This document shows positions 36,634 to 46,586 of a stretch of 64,000 nt of DNA, piece by piece. The position numbers and the translations under genes were made by a program. The DNA comes from Thalassospira xiamenensis M-5 = DSM 17429 (lineage in GTDB: Bacteria > Pseudomonadota > Alphaproteobacteria > Rhodospirillales > Thalassospiraceae). Under the pieces are notes generated by a model. The model did not search any database, was not told where the DNA came from, and saw only the letters and a list, made by a program, of their open reading frames with translations. The stretch spans positions 3,790,001-3,854,000 of the forward strand of contig NZ_CP004388.1 of the NCBI RefSeq assembly GCF_000300235.2, given 5' to 3'. Within the stretch, counting starts at the first letter, position 1. The number at the start of each line of letters is the position of its first letter.

Positions 36634-37188
36634 TTAATTTTTTCCGAAGCGTCGATTGTAATCAAGCTGATCGGCACTCAGTTGGAAACCAAGGTAAATT
36701 TCATAGTCCGGACCGGCCCAGATATCGTCCAGCGGCACGTTCAAAGTCACCTGCTCGTCGCGATACCGCGCCAGGTTCAAATTGCTCGGAAACGCCATGT
36801 CGACATCAAACAGATTCTTCTGGATGAACTCGCCGGACGGGTCCTTAAGTGCCACAAAATACTGGAGTTTTGCGTTGCGGCCCTGTGCGGCCGGGCCCAG
36901 TTCGGCATTGATCACCGGGCTGATCACGACGTTCAGGATCTTGTCATCAAGGTCATAACCGCAATCGCCCAGATAACCGCCAAATTCGGCTTCAAGGATC
37001 ACATCGGTCAGGTCCTTGCCCTGACCGCTGAACTGCACCAGTCGGGCGGTATCATTGGGCAGGAAGGCCCGCGGACATGCCGGAACCGGCTGCTCTTCGA
37101 ACGGGTTGCTGCTGCACGCCGCCAGAAAACCGGCAAACGACACCAAACCCAATGCACAAACACGCCGCAGTCCGTTCGCAATCGTCAT
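36634..37188 (-). CDS. Putative lipoprotein
   Basis: A 184-residue exported protein. The ATG at 37188 has AGAGG 5 nt upstream and begins a lipoprotein signal peptide, with the lipobox LAAC at about 21-24, followed by SSNPFEEQPVPACPRAF. The mature part is beta-rich and non-repetitive, with a cysteine near position 36 and another in GYLGDCGYDLDD. It ends NRRFGKN. The family is not recognised with certainty; similar lipoproteins are common in Rhodospirillales. It is monocistronic, with a terminator downstream and the MITE upstream. Confidence 0.82.
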   Translation of the reverse strand: MTIANGLRRVCALGLVSFAGFLAACSSNPFEEQPVPACPRAFLPNDTARLVQFSGQGKDLTDVILEAEFGGYLGDCGYDLDDKILNVVISPVINAELGPAAQGRNAKLQYFVALKDPSGEFIQKNLFDVDMAFPSNLNLARYRDEQVTLNVPLDDIWAGPDYEIYLGFQLSADQLDYNRRFGKN

Positions 37189-37394
37189 CCAAGCCTCTAT
37201 AGAACTGGTCAAATTCGCGGTCATCCCCCACCATGGGCACAACCGCGCGCAGTCTATTCGCTCCGATATGGCGACACAACCCGCTTCCGTTTCAAATCGC
37301 GGTATGGGGCCTAAATACATGGCCGGACATAGCTGAACATGCATCTTTACACGGTGTCTGTCATTGCGTGCACGGTGCTGGCAGGTTATGTAGC

Positions 37395-37661
37395 TAGGGT
37401 CAGGACCCATTAATTTGGTTGTAATGGCAGGTGTTATATTTGCGAAATCCAAGGAAAAGCCCGCCGTGCGGGTCGGCATCCCGGACAAGGGATTTGACGC
37501 CGGAGTTCGCAAATATAACACCTGTCCTTCGGATCAATCAGATTTGCACGGGCTACTTTGTCGCAAAGCCTTGAAAGATAGATATCTTCCTGCGGTTTTG
37601 CTTCGCGTATCCGCACAAATCTGATTGACCATTGCAAACAAATTAATGGGTCCTGACCCTA
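37395..37661. mobile_element. 267-bp MITE with 23-bp perfect terminal inverted repeats
   Basis: The left end, 37395-37417, starting TAGGGTCAGGACCC, is the exact reverse complement of the right end at 37639-37661. Inside, a second perfect dyad is formed by CAGGTGTTATATTTGCGAA near the left and TTCGCAAATATAACACCTG near the middle, and AATCAGATTTG/CAAATCTGATT fills the right half. There is no transposase gene. If the outermost TA on each side is a target duplication, the element fits a TA-targeting transposase (IS630/Tc1 or the IS427 group of IS5). It ends 58 bp before the ispH start. Confidence 0.88.
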
Positions 37662-37719
37662 CGACATTTGAATAATCGCGCGGCTGGTGTCGCGCATCAT
37701 GAACATTCGGACCCGTATC

Positions 37720-38667
37720 ATGTCTGACAAAGCCGACCTTCGGATCATCCTTGCCAACCCGCGCGGTTTCTGTGCCGGGGTGGATCGTGCGATCGAGATC
37801 GTCGAAAAGGCGCTGGTGAAGTATGGCGCGCCGGTCTATGTCCGCCACGAAATCGTCCACAACAAATTCGTGGTCGACCGCCTGCGCGACATGGGGGCTG
37901 TTTTTGTCGATGAACTCGATAGCGTCCCGGACGGCGTGCCAGTAATCTTTTCCGCGCACGGTGTACCGAAATCGGTCCCCGAAGCCGCAGAAAGCCGCCA
38001 GCTTGAATATCTTGATGCGACCTGCCCGCTGGTATCCAAGGTCCATCGTGGGGCTGAACGCCACCATGCAGATGGCAAACATATCCTTCTGATCGGCCAT
38101 GCCGGTCATCCCGAAGTCATCGGCACCATGGGCCAGTTGCCACCGGGCAGCATGACCCTGATCGAGACCGAAGAAGACGCCGAAAACCTTCAGGTCGAAA
38201 ACCCCGAAAACCTGGCGTTTGTGACCCAGACCACCCTGTCGCTGGACGATACGGCCAAAATCATCTCGATCCTGCAACGCCGCTTCCCGGCGATCGAGGT
38301 CCCGAAGAAAGAAGACATCTGCTATGCGACCACCAACCGCCAGCACGCGGTCAAGCTGATCGCGACCGACGCCGATGCCATTCTGGTTCTGGGCGCGCCA
38401 AACTCGTCGAACTCGAACCGTCTGGTCGAAGTCGCGAAACGCGAAGGATGTGACCGTTCGGTTCTGGTCGAACGCGCCAAGGATATCGACTGGTCCAAGC
38501 TTGACGGTATTTCGACGCTTGGCATTACTGCGGGCGCATCCGCCCCGGAAATTCTGGTCGAGGAAGTCATCGATGCCTGCCGTGAACGTTATAACGTCAC
38601 GGTCGAAACCCTGACTCTGACCAATGAAAACGTCACCTTCAAGCTGCCCCGCCAGCTTGCCAGCTAA
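37720..38667 (+). CDS. ispH: 4-hydroxy-3-methylbut-2-enyl diphosphate reductase
   Basis: Iron-sulfur enzyme that makes IPP and DMAPP in the last step of the MEP isoprenoid pathway, 315 residues. The three cluster cysteines are present: C18 in [10 protein letters not shown]102 in [11 protein letters not shown] and C201 in [11 protein letters not shown]. The substrate-binding [11 protein letters not shown] and ITAGASAPE motifs follow. The ATG at 37720 ([11 protein letters not shown]) gives the family-typical N-terminus; an ATG at 37699 and a GTG at 37687 are in frame, and no strong ribosome site decides. The MITE lies just upstream, so the promoter may be inside or altered by it. It heads ispH-thrB-rnhA. 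Confidence 0.94.
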   Translation: MSDKADLRIILANPRGFCAGVDRAIEIVEKALVKYGAPVYVRHEIVHNKFVVDRLRDMGAVFVDELDSVPDGVPVIFSAHGVPKSVPEAAESRQLEYLDATCPLVSKVHRGAERHHADGKHILLIGHAGHPEVIGTMGQLPPGSMTLIETEEDAENLQVENPENLAFVTQTTLSLDDTAKIISILQRRFPAIEVPKKEDICYATTNRQHAVKLIATDADAILVLGAPNSSNSNRLVEVAKREGCDRSVLVERAKDIDWSKLDGISTLGITAGASAPEILVEEVIDACRERYNVTVETLTLTNENVTFKLPRQLAS

Positions 38668-38699
38668 CCCCGCCCTGATGCAGGAAGTCCGGATATCCC

Positions 38700-39674
38700 A
38701 TGGCCGTCTATACCGACGTTTCTGACGAAGATATCGCCCGTTTTGTTGCCGAATACGATATCGGCAATGTGATTTCGTTCAAGGGAATCGCCGAGGGTGT
38801 CGAAAATACCAACTTCCTGCTTCAGACCGATCAGGCATCCTTCATCCTGACCCTGTATGAAAAGCGTGTGAACCCGGATGATCTGCCGTTCTATCTGGGC
38901 CTGATGGATCATCTGTCGGCCAAGGGGCTGAATTGCCCGACACCGATCCACGGCAGGGACGGGGTCGCGTTACGCCGTTTGTGCGGACGTCCGGCCGCCA
39001 TCACATCCTTCCTGAACGGCATGTCGCCGCGCCGGATCATGCCCCATCACTGCACCGGGCTTGGTGCGGCACTGGCACACTTGCACACCGCCGGTCAGGA
39101 TTTCGACATGTATCTTGGCAATGCGCTAAGCGTTACGGGCTGGCGCCCGCTGTTTGAAAGCTGCCGTACCGATGCTAACGGCGTTCAGCCCGGCCTTGAA
39201 AAACTGATCGAGGATGAACTGGCCTTTCTTGAAGCCAACTGGCCCCATCAGTTGCCTGCGGGCGTGATCCATGCCGACCTTTTCCCCGATAATGTGTTTT
39301 TCTTCCCGGGCAAGGATGACGTATCGGGCCTGATCGATTTCTATTTCGCGTGCAATGACCTTCTGGCCTATGACATTGCGATCTGCATGAATGCGTGGTG
39401 TTTCGAACCTGATAACAGCTTCAACGTCACCAAGGCCCGCAACCTTCTGTCAAGCTATGGCAAGGTGCGTGCATTGTCAGATGACGAACTGGCCGCCCTT
39501 CCGATCCTTGCACGCGGGGCGTCTTTGCGGTTCCTGCTGACCCGTCTTTATGACTGGATCAACACGCCCAAGGACGCGCTGGTTACGCCGAAAAACCCGC
39601 GCGAATACATCAATAAACTGCGTTTCCATCAACGGATCGACAGTGCCAGTGCCTATGGCCTGGGCGAGGAATAG
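38700..39674 (+). CDS. thrB: Homoserine kinase (ThrB, APH-fold type)
   Basis: Phosphorylates homoserine ahead of threonine synthase; 324 residues of the aminoglycoside-phosphotransferase fold, not the GHMP-type ThrB of E. coli. Kinase features are visible in VIHADLFPDNVFF (catalytic loop with HADLFPDN) and LIDFYFACNDLLAYD (metal-binding aspartate). The N-terminal part has GVENTNFLLQT and FILTLYEKR. It is 32 bp after ispH and 6 bp before rnhA, the usual alphaproteobacterial order. Confidence 0.94.
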   Translation: MAVYTDVSDEDIARFVAEYDIGNVISFKGIAEGVENTNFLLQTDQASFILTLYEKRVNPDDLPFYLGLMDHLSAKGLNCPTPIHGRDGVALRRLCGRPAAITSFLNGMSPRRIMPHHCTGLGAALAHLHTAGQDFDMYLGNALSVTGWRPLFESCRTDANGVQPGLEKLIEDELAFLEANWPHQLPAGVIHADLFPDNVFFFPGKDDVSGLIDFYFACNDLLAYDIAICMNAWCFEPDNSFNVTKARNLLSSYGKVRALSDDELAALPILARGASLRFLLTRLYDWINTPKDALVTPKNPREYINKLRFHQRIDSASAYGLGEE

Positions 39675-39680
39675 AATTAC

Positions 39681-40124
39681 ATGACCGGAACGGACAATAA
39701 ACGCGTCGAAATTTATACCGACGGCGCGTGCAGCGGCAATCCCGGCCCCGGTGGCTGGGGCGCGATCCTGCGATTTAATGGCGTGGAAAAGGAAATGTCG
39801 GGCGGCGATCCGGAAACCACCAACAACCGCATGGAAATGATGGCCGCCATCAGTGCGCTTGAAGCGTTGAAACGCCCCTGTGTGGTCGATATCTACACCG
39901 ACAGCAGCTATGTCCGCGACGGAATTACCAAATGGATTTTCGGCTGGCAGAAACGCGGCTGGAAAACGGCGGATAAAAAGCCCGTCAAAAATGTCGAGCT
40001 TTGGCAAAGGCTTCTGGAAGCTCTTAAAACGCATAAAGTTGAATGGCACTGGGTCAAAGGACACGCCGGACACCCGGAAAACGAACGATGCGATGAACTA
40101 GCCCGTCAGGCCGTGCCGAAATAA
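39681..40124 (+). CDS. rnhA: Ribonuclease HI (core copy)
   Basis: Degrades the RNA of RNA:DNA hybrids, including R-loops and primers. It has 147 residues with the full catalytic set: D14 in [10 protein letters not shown]52 in NNRMEMM, D74 in YTDSSYV and D138 in NERCDEL, with H128 in KGHAGH. It begins 6 bp after thrB, in the conserved ispH-thrB-rnhA order, which marks it as the chromosomal housekeeping copy. The island carries a second, divergent RNase HI at 202-678. Confidence 0.96.
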   Translation: MTGTDNKRVEIYTDGACSGNPGPGGWGAILRFNGVEKEMSGGDPETTNNRMEMMAAISALEALKRPCVVDIYTDSSYVRDGITKWIFGWQKRGWKTADKKPVKNVELWQRLLEALKTHKVEWHWVKGHAGHPENERCDELARQAVPK

Positions 40125-40186
40125 ATCCGCCCTAAATAAGAAATCCGAAATAAACTGGCATACAAGTGCTTGAAGCTGCTGCACTT

Positions 40187-40219
40187 CGATCCAAAATAGA
40201 TGGATCGGATTGCTTTTTG
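40187..40219 (+). terminator. Weak candidate terminator after rnhA
   Basis: CGATCC (40187-40192) pairs with GGATCG (40202-40207), and TTTTT follows nine bases later. The stem is short, so this is only a candidate end for ispH-thrB-rnhA. Confidence 0.35.
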
Positions 40220-40369
40220 TGAACGCTATATGAAAAAAATGAAATCAAACTTGCTTTTGGGCTGACTTCCAGATTGAGTAACGTCAGTGTCAGGGGTGTT
40301 GGACCCCATCCTAAGGTCGGGTATGGTTGCCATTAACTAGTCGATAGTGGGTGCCGAGGAGAAATACGC

Positions 40370-42769
40370 TTGTCGCGCGGATCGTACGGCTTTTTACAAC
40401 GGAAGTCGCTTAGCAGCCGATTGCTTTTTATCGCGCTGCCGCTGGTTTCCTTGTTCTCCCTCGCGCTGTTCGTTGTCTTCGGATACGTCAGTTACACGGT
40501 TCTGCGTGACGACCTGACTGAAAAAATCGAACAGACCGCCGACATCAATGCCCGCGTTCTGGCGACACCGTTCTGGTATCTGGATGTCGACAATATCGAA
40601 TCCGCCCTGAATGCCATGAGCCGGGATCGCGATATTGTCGCCGTGCTGGCACTAGGTGCTGACGGCACCGAATTTGCCCATACCGGCGTGTCACAATCCG
40701 AACTGAACGACACCCTGCGTCTGTCACGGCGCGTGTTCTTTGAACGCAATAATGTGCGTCATGACGTCGGCGAACTTGTGATTTACTTCACAGAAGCCCG
40801 TGTTCAGGATTTGCTGTTCCGCCGGATGGTGATCGACATGATCCTGTTCGGTCTGCTGATTGCGGTTGTCGCCGCCAGCCTTCTGATCGCCAACAAACGG
40901 TCGATCAAGGAACCGCTGAACCGGCTTTTGCATTCCATCCGCATGACCAAACATGGCCGCCTGCGCCGCCCGGTGGAATGGAACAGTTCCGATGAACTGG
41001 GCCTTCTGATCCGCGAATATAATGAAATGGTGACCCTGCAAGGGCAGGCACAGGAAGAAGCCCAGCGCAAACAGGCCCTTCTCGAAGCAACCCTTCACAA
41101 TATCGGCCAAGGCATCTGCCTGTTCGATCAGGACCTGAACCTGATGGTCTGGAACGAACGCTATATCGAATTGCTGAACCTGCCGCGCGATCTGGTCAAG
41201 GAAGGCACACCGCTTTCCGATATCCTCCGTTACAACGCCGAACGCGGCGAATATGGCGATGTAAGCATTCAGGCCCTGATTTCCGACCGGGTGGCGATTG
41301 CGCGCCGTCGCGAACCGTACCGCATGGAACGCACCCGCCCGAATGGCCGGGTCGTTCAGGTGGACCACAACCCGATGCCCGGCGGCGGTTACGTTGCGAC
41401 CTATACCGACATTACCGAACGCAAACAGACCGAAGCCCGCATGCGCCATCTCGCCGTGCATGACGTCCTGACCAGCCTGCCGAACCGCACCCTGTTCCTT
41501 GACCGTCTGCGTCAGGCATTGCTATCCGCCCGCCGGTTCCAGCGCGGGGTCACGGTGCTGTTTGTCGATCTGGACCGATTCAAGGACATCAACGATCACT
41601 TTGGCCATGATGTCGGCGATCTGATGATCCAGGAAATGGGGCAGCGCCTGTCGCGGATCATCCGTGATTCCGATACCGCCGCTCGTCTTGGCGGCGACGA
41701 ATTCGCGATCATCCAGACCGACGTTCAGAATATCGAAGACACCATCGCCCTTGCCCAACGCATCATCGATGAACTGTCCCTGCCCTTCGATTGCCGCGGC
41801 ATTCGCCTGCATTCAACCGCCAGTGTCGGCATCACCCTGTTCCCCGAAGACGGCGAAAACCCCGAACAGCTGGTCAAAAACGCCGATATGGCGATGTATG
41901 CCGCCAAGGCCGAAGGGCGCAACAATTACCGGTTCTTCCTGCCGTCGATGCACGAGAGGGTCAAGGAACGCAAAACCATCGAAGAAGATCTGCGCAACGC
42001 GCTCGAATATGATCAGCTTGAACTTTACTATCAGCCGAAAATCGACTGCCGCACCGAGCGGGTTGTCGGGGCGGAGGCACTGGTGCGCTGGCACCACCCG
42101 GATCGTGGCCTGATCCTGCCGGGCGAATTCATTTCGGTGGCCGAGGAATGCGGCCTGATCAACCGGCTGGGCGCATGGGTTATGAACAAGGCCTGCCAAC
42201 AGACGCAAATCTGGCGGGAAACCACGTTGCCGGGCCTTCGGATCGCGGTGAACCTGTCACCGGCACAGTTCCAGGATGCCGAACTGGTCCGTTCTGTTAC
42301 CAAAATCATGGATCAGACCCGCCTGCCCGATGGCACGCTGGAACTGGAAATCACCGAATCGATCCTGATGAACAACCCGGAAAAGGCCGTTTCAACACTG
42401 AACGAGCTCAAGGCCCTTGGCGTGCGGATCGCGATTGACGATTTCGGCACCGGTTATTCATCCCTGAACTATCTGAAACGTTTCCCGGTTTCGTCGATCA
42501 AGATCGACCGGTCGTTTGTCAACGACATCCATGTCGATATGGATGACAAGGCAATTGTCGATGCGGTGATCGGCCTAGGCCACAGCCTTAATCTTGAAGT
42601 CGTCGCCGAAGGTGTCGAAGAAGTCGAGCAGCACGAATATCTGCGCGACAAGGGATGCGACTTCATTCAGGGCTTCCTGTTTGCCAAACCATTGCCCGCC
42701 GCAACCTTTGAAAGCTGGGTTCTTGAACGCCACGGCAGCGAACCGGCACGGGTTGCCGTCAAGAGCTGA
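40370..42769 (+). CDS. Membrane GGDEF-EAL cyclic-di-GMP enzyme
   Basis: A 799-residue inner-membrane signalling protein that could make and/or break c-di-GMP. It starts at TTG (40370), with GAGGAG about 9 nt upstream. Two spans (about 17-42 and 152-175) enclose a periplasmic sensor region. A HAMP-like linker (176-230) and a PAS domain (about 245-350, ending ITERKQTEARM) follow. The GGDEF domain has an intact RLGGDEF active site (441-445), and the EAL domain has EALVRW (569-571) and the DDFGTGYSSLNYL loop. Both catalytic motifs look complete, so the direction of activity cannot be told. It is monocistronic and converges on ecm with 23 bp between. Confidence 0.92.
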   Translation: MSRGSYGFLQRKSLSSRLLFIALPLVSLFSLALFVVFGYVSYTVLRDDLTEKIEQTADINARVLATPFWYLDVDNIESALNAMSRDRDIVAVLALGADGTEFAHTGVSQSELNDTLRLSRRVFFERNNVRHDVGELVIYFTEARVQDLLFRRMVIDMILFGLLIAVVAASLLIANKRSIKEPLNRLLHSIRMTKHGRLRRPVEWNSSDELGLLIREYNEMVTLQGQAQEEAQRKQALLEATLHNIGQGICLFDQDLNLMVWNERYIELLNLPRDLVKEGTPLSDILRYNAERGEYGDVSIQALISDRVAIARRREPYRMERTRPNGRVVQVDHNPMPGGGYVATYTDITERKQTEARMRHLAVHDVLTSLPNRTLFLDRLRQALLSARRFQRGVTVLFVDLDRFKDINDHFGHDVGDLMIQEMGQRLSRIIRDSDTAARLGGDEFAIIQTDVQNIEDTIALAQRIIDELSLPFDCRGIRLHSTASVGITLFPEDGENPEQLVKNADMAMYAAKAEGRNNYRFFLPSMHERVKERKTIEEDLRNALEYDQLELYYQPKIDCRTERVVGAEALVRWHHPDRGLILPGEFISVAEECGLINRLGAWVMNKACQQTQIWRETTLPGLRIAVNLSPAQFQDAELVRSVTKIMDQTRLPDGTLELEITESILMNNPEKAVSTLNELKALGVRIAIDDFGTGYSSLNYLKRFPVSSIKIDRSFVNDIHVDMDDKAIVDAVIGLGHSLNLEVVAEGVEEVEQHEYLRDKGCDFIQGFLFAKPLPAATFESWVLERHGSEPARVAVKS

Positions 42770-42792
42770 GCAAATCCGCAAAACCGCCGCAA

Positions 42793-44850
42793 TCAATAAA
42801 TCGCCGTTCCGGCCCCTTCCGGCTTGCCTTCGATGTTACGCGGTGCCGGATGTTCGGTTGATTTGCGATCCACCAGATCGACAATTTCGGAAATCACCCG
42901 GACCAGTTGGTAATCCTTGGGCGTGTAAACCGCCGATACCCCCATCTGGCGCAGGACAAGCATATCCGCATCCGGGATGATGCCGCCAACAACGACCGGG
43001 ATATGCCCCGCCCCGTGTGCACGCAACCCATTCACGACTTCGCGCACCAGCGGCACATGCGACCCTGACAGGATCGAAAGCCCGATCACATGCGCGCCTT
43101 CGTCGATGGCATTGCGCACCAGTTCATCAGGCGTCCAGCGAATGCCGTCATAAAGCACGTCGATCCCGGCATCGCCTGCCTTGACCGCGATCTGTTCCGC
43201 CCCGTTGGAATGCCCATCCAGCCCCGGCTTACCGACCAGCATCTTCATCCGTTCGCCAAGTTTTTCGGAAACCTCGTCCACGCGACTGCGCAGGTTTTTG
43301 ATGTCATCTGCATCCCCGGTCACGATCATCGATGTGATGCCGGTCGGCGCACGGTATTCGCCAAATACCTGACGCAGCGTTTCCGACCATTCCCCGGTCG
43401 TGACCCCGGCATGGGCGCAGGCAATCGAACTTTCCATGATGTTGCGGTCTTCGCGGGCGGCGGCTTCCAGATCGGCAAGGCTTCTGGCAACCGCGGCCGG
43501 GTCGCGACCGGCCCGCCATTCTTTCAGTTTTTCGATCTGTTCCTGTTCGGCCATGTCATCGACCGTCAGGATCGATTTTTCCCCCGATGTCAGGGGTGAT
43601 GCTTCGGTTTCGGTATAGGCATTCACACCGATCACCTTGGTCAGCCCGGTTTCGATATCGGCCAGACGGCGCGCGTTGGATCGCACCAGTTCCTGTTTCA
43701 TGTAACCAAGATCGACTGCGGCAATCGCCCCGCCCATGGCATCGATTTTCGCCAGTTCTTCGCGTGCACCGTCCTTAAGCAATCCGACCTTGCGTTCAAT
43801 CGCCGGATTGCCGTCAAACAGGTCGTCATATTCCAGAAGGTCGGTTTCATAGGCCATGATCTGTTGCAGGCGCAGCGACCATTGCTGATCCCATGGGCGT
43901 GGCAAACCAAGGGCCTCATTCCACGCCGGAAGCTGCACGGCGCGCGCGCGCGCATTCTTTGACAGCACCACCGACAGCATTTCGATCAGGATGCGATACA
44001 CATTGTTTTCGGGTTGCTGTTCGGTCAGGCCAAGCGAATTGACCTGCACGCCATAGCGGAACCGGCGATATTTTTCGTCAGAGATACCGTAACGATCCCG
44101 CGTGATTTCATCCCACAATTCGCAAAATGCCCGCATCTTGCAAATCTCGGTCACAAACCGGATACCGGCATTCACAAAAAATGAAATGCGCCCGACAACC
44201 TTGGCAAAATCTTCTTCGGGCACCTGACCGGATGCCTTGACCGCATCAAGCACGGCAATCGCGGTCGCCAGCGCATAGGCCAGTTCCTGCTCGGCAGTCG
44301 CCCCGGCTTCCTGCAAATGGTACGAGCACACATTCATCGGGTTCCATTTCGGCACCTCGCGATAGGTGAAGGCCGCAACATCGGTGATCAGTTTCAGACT
44401 GGGTGCCGGCGGGAAGATATAGGTCCCGCGTGACAGATATTCCTTGATGATGTCGTTCTGGGTCGTGCCTTGCAGGCTGTCGCGCGGCGTTCCCTGTTTT
44501 TCGGCAACGGCAATATAAAGCGATAAAAGCCATGCCGCCGGTGCGTTGATCGTCATCGATGTGTTCATCTGATCAAGCGGAATAGCCTCAAACAGGGTCA
44601 TCATGTCGCCCAGATGCGATACAGGCACGCCGACCTTGCCGACCTCGCCGCGCGCCAGAACATGGTCCGAATCGTAACCGGTCTGGGTCGGCAGATCGAA
44701 CGCGACCGACAGCCCCGTCTGCCCCTTCGCCAGATTCTGGCGATACAGCGCGTTCGATGCGCTGGCCGAACTGTGCCCGGCATAGGTACGGATCAACCAC
44801 GGGCGGTCGCGTTCCGGCTTTGCTGCACTGCGTTGATTTTCCATCGACAT
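42793..44850 (-). CDS. ecm: Ethylmalonyl-CoA mutase (MeaA)
   Basis: Adenosylcobalamin-dependent mutase of 685 residues that converts (2R)-ethylmalonyl-CoA to methylsuccinyl-CoA. The large N-terminal domain has FDLPTQTGYDSDHVLARGEV, MNTSMTINAPAAWLL and GTYIFPPAPSLKLITD, the last resembling the ethylmalonyl- rather than the methylmalonyl-CoA mutase branch. The C-terminal B12-binding domain has GLDGHSNGAEQ (D-x-H-x2-G; histidine binds cobalt), about 140 residues from the end. It is divergent from crotonyl-CoA carboxylase/reductase across about 300 bp, the next-door enzyme of the pathway, which supports the substrate assignment. The cobalamin adenosyltransferase at 60746-61318 can supply its cofactor. 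Confidence 0.94.
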   Translation of the reverse strand: MSMENQRSAAKPERDRPWLIRTYAGHSSASASNALYRQNLAKGQTGLSVAFDLPTQTGYDSDHVLARGEVGKVGVPVSHLGDMMTLFEAIPLDQMNTSMTINAPAAWLLSLYIAVAEKQGTPRDSLQGTTQNDIIKEYLSRGTYIFPPAPSLKLITDVAAFTYREVPKWNPMNVCSYHLQEAGATAEQELAYALATAIAVLDAVKASGQVPEEDFAKVVGRISFFVNAGIRFVTEICKMRAFCELWDEITRDRYGISDEKYRRFRYGVQVNSLGLTEQQPENNVYRILIEMLSVVLSKNARARAVQLPAWNEALGLPRPWDQQWSLRLQQIMAYETDLLEYDDLFDGNPAIERKVGLLKDGAREELAKIDAMGGAIAAVDLGYMKQELVRSNARRLADIETGLTKVIGVNAYTETEASPLTSGEKSILTVDDMAEQEQIEKLKEWRAGRDPAAVARSLADLEAAAREDRNIMESSIACAHAGVTTGEWSETLRQVFGEYRAPTGITSMIVTGDADDIKNLRSRVDEVSEKLGERMKMLVGKPGLDGHSNGAEQIAVKAGDAGIDVLYDGIRWTPDELVRNAIDEGAHVIGLSILSGSHVPLVREVVNGLRAHGAGHIPVVVGGIIPDADMLVLRQMGVSAVYTPKDYQLVRVISEIVDLVDRKSTEHPAPRNIEGKPEGAGTAIY

Positions 44851-45152
44851 GGCGACCTCGCGTATCTTTATTACCCAAAAGCTTTATGTTTATTACAAGA
44901 AAACGTTATTAAATTACCTACTAGACATCACTTGGATAATTATATAACAATTTGTGCAACGCGATAAAAGCAAAAACTAAGAAAGCATTCGGGGAACCCG
45001 GCTAAAACCCAAGGGAAACCGGTGCATTTCAGGGAAAATATCACAAGTTCCGTGGCTTGGAGGATTCGTCGACCGCAGCGCACCACAAGGTAATTTTATT
45101 ACCAGCCATTTACAGCGCATCCCGGATCGACCCCGAACAAGGAGTGAAGGCC
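44851..45152. promoter_or_regulatory. Divergent promoter region of ecm and ccr
   Basis: About 300 AT-rich base pairs separate the two divergent starts. No clear -35/-10 pair or strong palindrome was picked out. A shared regulator is likely, because both genes belong to the same pathway. Confidence 0.4.
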
Positions 45153-46433
45153 ATGAATACGACTGCTGAAGTTCTGCCGTTCCGTGGTGGTCATGAAGAA
45201 AAAGACCTGTATGAAATCGGCGAAATCCCGCCGCTGGGTCATGTGCCGAAAAATATGTATGGCTGGGCCATTCGCCGTGAACGTCACGGCGAACCCGATA
45301 CCGCCATGCAATGCGAAGTCCTGCCCGTCATCCAGCCCGACAGCCACGAGGTCCTCGTCCTCGTGATGGCGGCGGGTGTGAACTATAATGGTGTGTGGGC
45401 GTCGCTTGGCAAGCCGATCTCGGTCTTTGACGTGCATGACCTGCCCTATCACATCGCGGGATCGGATGCGTCGGGCATTGTCTGGGCGGTCGGGTCAAAG
45501 GTCACACGCTGGAAAGTCGGCGATGAGGTCGTCATTCACTGCAATCAGGATGACGGCGATGACGAGGAATGCAACGGCGGCGACCCGATGCTCTCGCCCA
45601 CCCAGCGCATCTGGGGCTATGAAACACCGGACGGATCCTTTGCCCAGTTCACCTGCGTGCAGGCCCAGCAGCTCATGCCGCGTCCCAAACACCTGACCTG
45701 GGAAGAAAGTGCGTGTTACACGCTGACCCTTGCCACCGCCTACCGCATGCTGTTTGGCCATCGCCCGCATATCCTGCGCCCCGGCCACAATGTTCTGGTG
45801 TGGGGGGCCTCGGGCGGCCTTGGATCCATGGCGATCCAGCTGATCACCACGGCGGGTGCCAATGCGATTGGCGTGATTTCCGATGAAAGCAAACGCGATT
45901 TCGTGCTGGGCCTTGGGGCCAAGGCCGTGATCAATCGCAAGGATTTCAATTGCTGGGGCCAGTTGCCAACCGTAAATGGCCCGGAATTTGGCGACTATAT
46001 GAAAGAAGTCCGCAAATTCGGCAAGGCGATCTGGGACATCACCGGCAAGGGCAATGACGTTGATATCGTCTTTGAACATCCGGGCGAACAGACCTTCCCC
46101 GTATCGTGCAACGTGGTCAAGCGCGGCGGGATGGTCGTGTTCTGTGCCGGGACGACGGGCTTTAACCTGACCTTCGATGCGCGCTTTGTCTGGATGCGCC
46201 AGAAACGCATTCAGGGCAGCCACTTTGCCAACCTGAAACAGGCAGCCCAGGCCAACAAGCTGGTGATTGAACGCCGCATCGATCCCAGCATGTCCGAAGT
46301 TTTCGGCTGGGACGATATTCCACGTGCGCATATGAAGATGATGCGCAACGAACACAAGCCCGGAAACATGGCCGTTCTGGTTCAGGCCAAACGCCCGGGC
46401 ATGCGCACCCTTGAAGAAGCAGTCGACGCCTAA
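45153..46433 (+). CDS. ccr: Crotonyl-CoA carboxylase/reductase
   Basis: NADPH-dependent reductive carboxylase that turns crotonyl-CoA plus CO2 into ethylmalonyl-CoA, the key step of the ethylmalonyl-CoA pathway; 426 residues of the medium-chain dehydrogenase fold. The ATG at 45153 follows AAGGAG and starts MNTTAEVLPFRGG; an open frame before it is not used. Diagnostic segments are YNGVWASLGKPISVFDVH, YHIAGSDASGIVWAVG, CNQDDGDDEECNGGDPMLS and the NADPH site VWGASGGLGSMAIQL. It is divergent from ecm and followed by mcd on the same strand. Confidence 0.95.
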   Translation: MNTTAEVLPFRGGHEEKDLYEIGEIPPLGHVPKNMYGWAIRRERHGEPDTAMQCEVLPVIQPDSHEVLVLVMAAGVNYNGVWASLGKPISVFDVHDLPYHIAGSDASGIVWAVGSKVTRWKVGDEVVIHCNQDDGDDEECNGGDPMLSPTQRIWGYETPDGSFAQFTCVQAQQLMPRPKHLTWEESACYTLTLATAYRMLFGHRPHILRPGHNVLVWGASGGLGSMAIQLITTAGANAIGVISDESKRDFVLGLGAKAVINRKDFNCWGQLPTVNGPEFGDYMKEVRKFGKAIWDITGKGNDVDIVFEHPGEQTFPVSCNVVKRGGMVVFCAGTTGFNLTFDARFVWMRQKRIQGSHFANLKQAAQANKLVIERRIDPSMSEVFGWDDIPRAHMKMMRNEHKPGNMAVLVQAKRPGMRTLEEAVDA

Positions 46434-46586
46434 CCCACATAAAGCGTCGACTGACCGTTGGTGGCCCTGATGCGTTCTCGCCCGATCCGCATCGGGGCTG
46501 CCACTTTTCAATCCTTGCCCAACCGGCAGGACAACAATGATAGTCTGCTTCATGCACCAGATGGACCGAACCCGAGGATCAGACCG

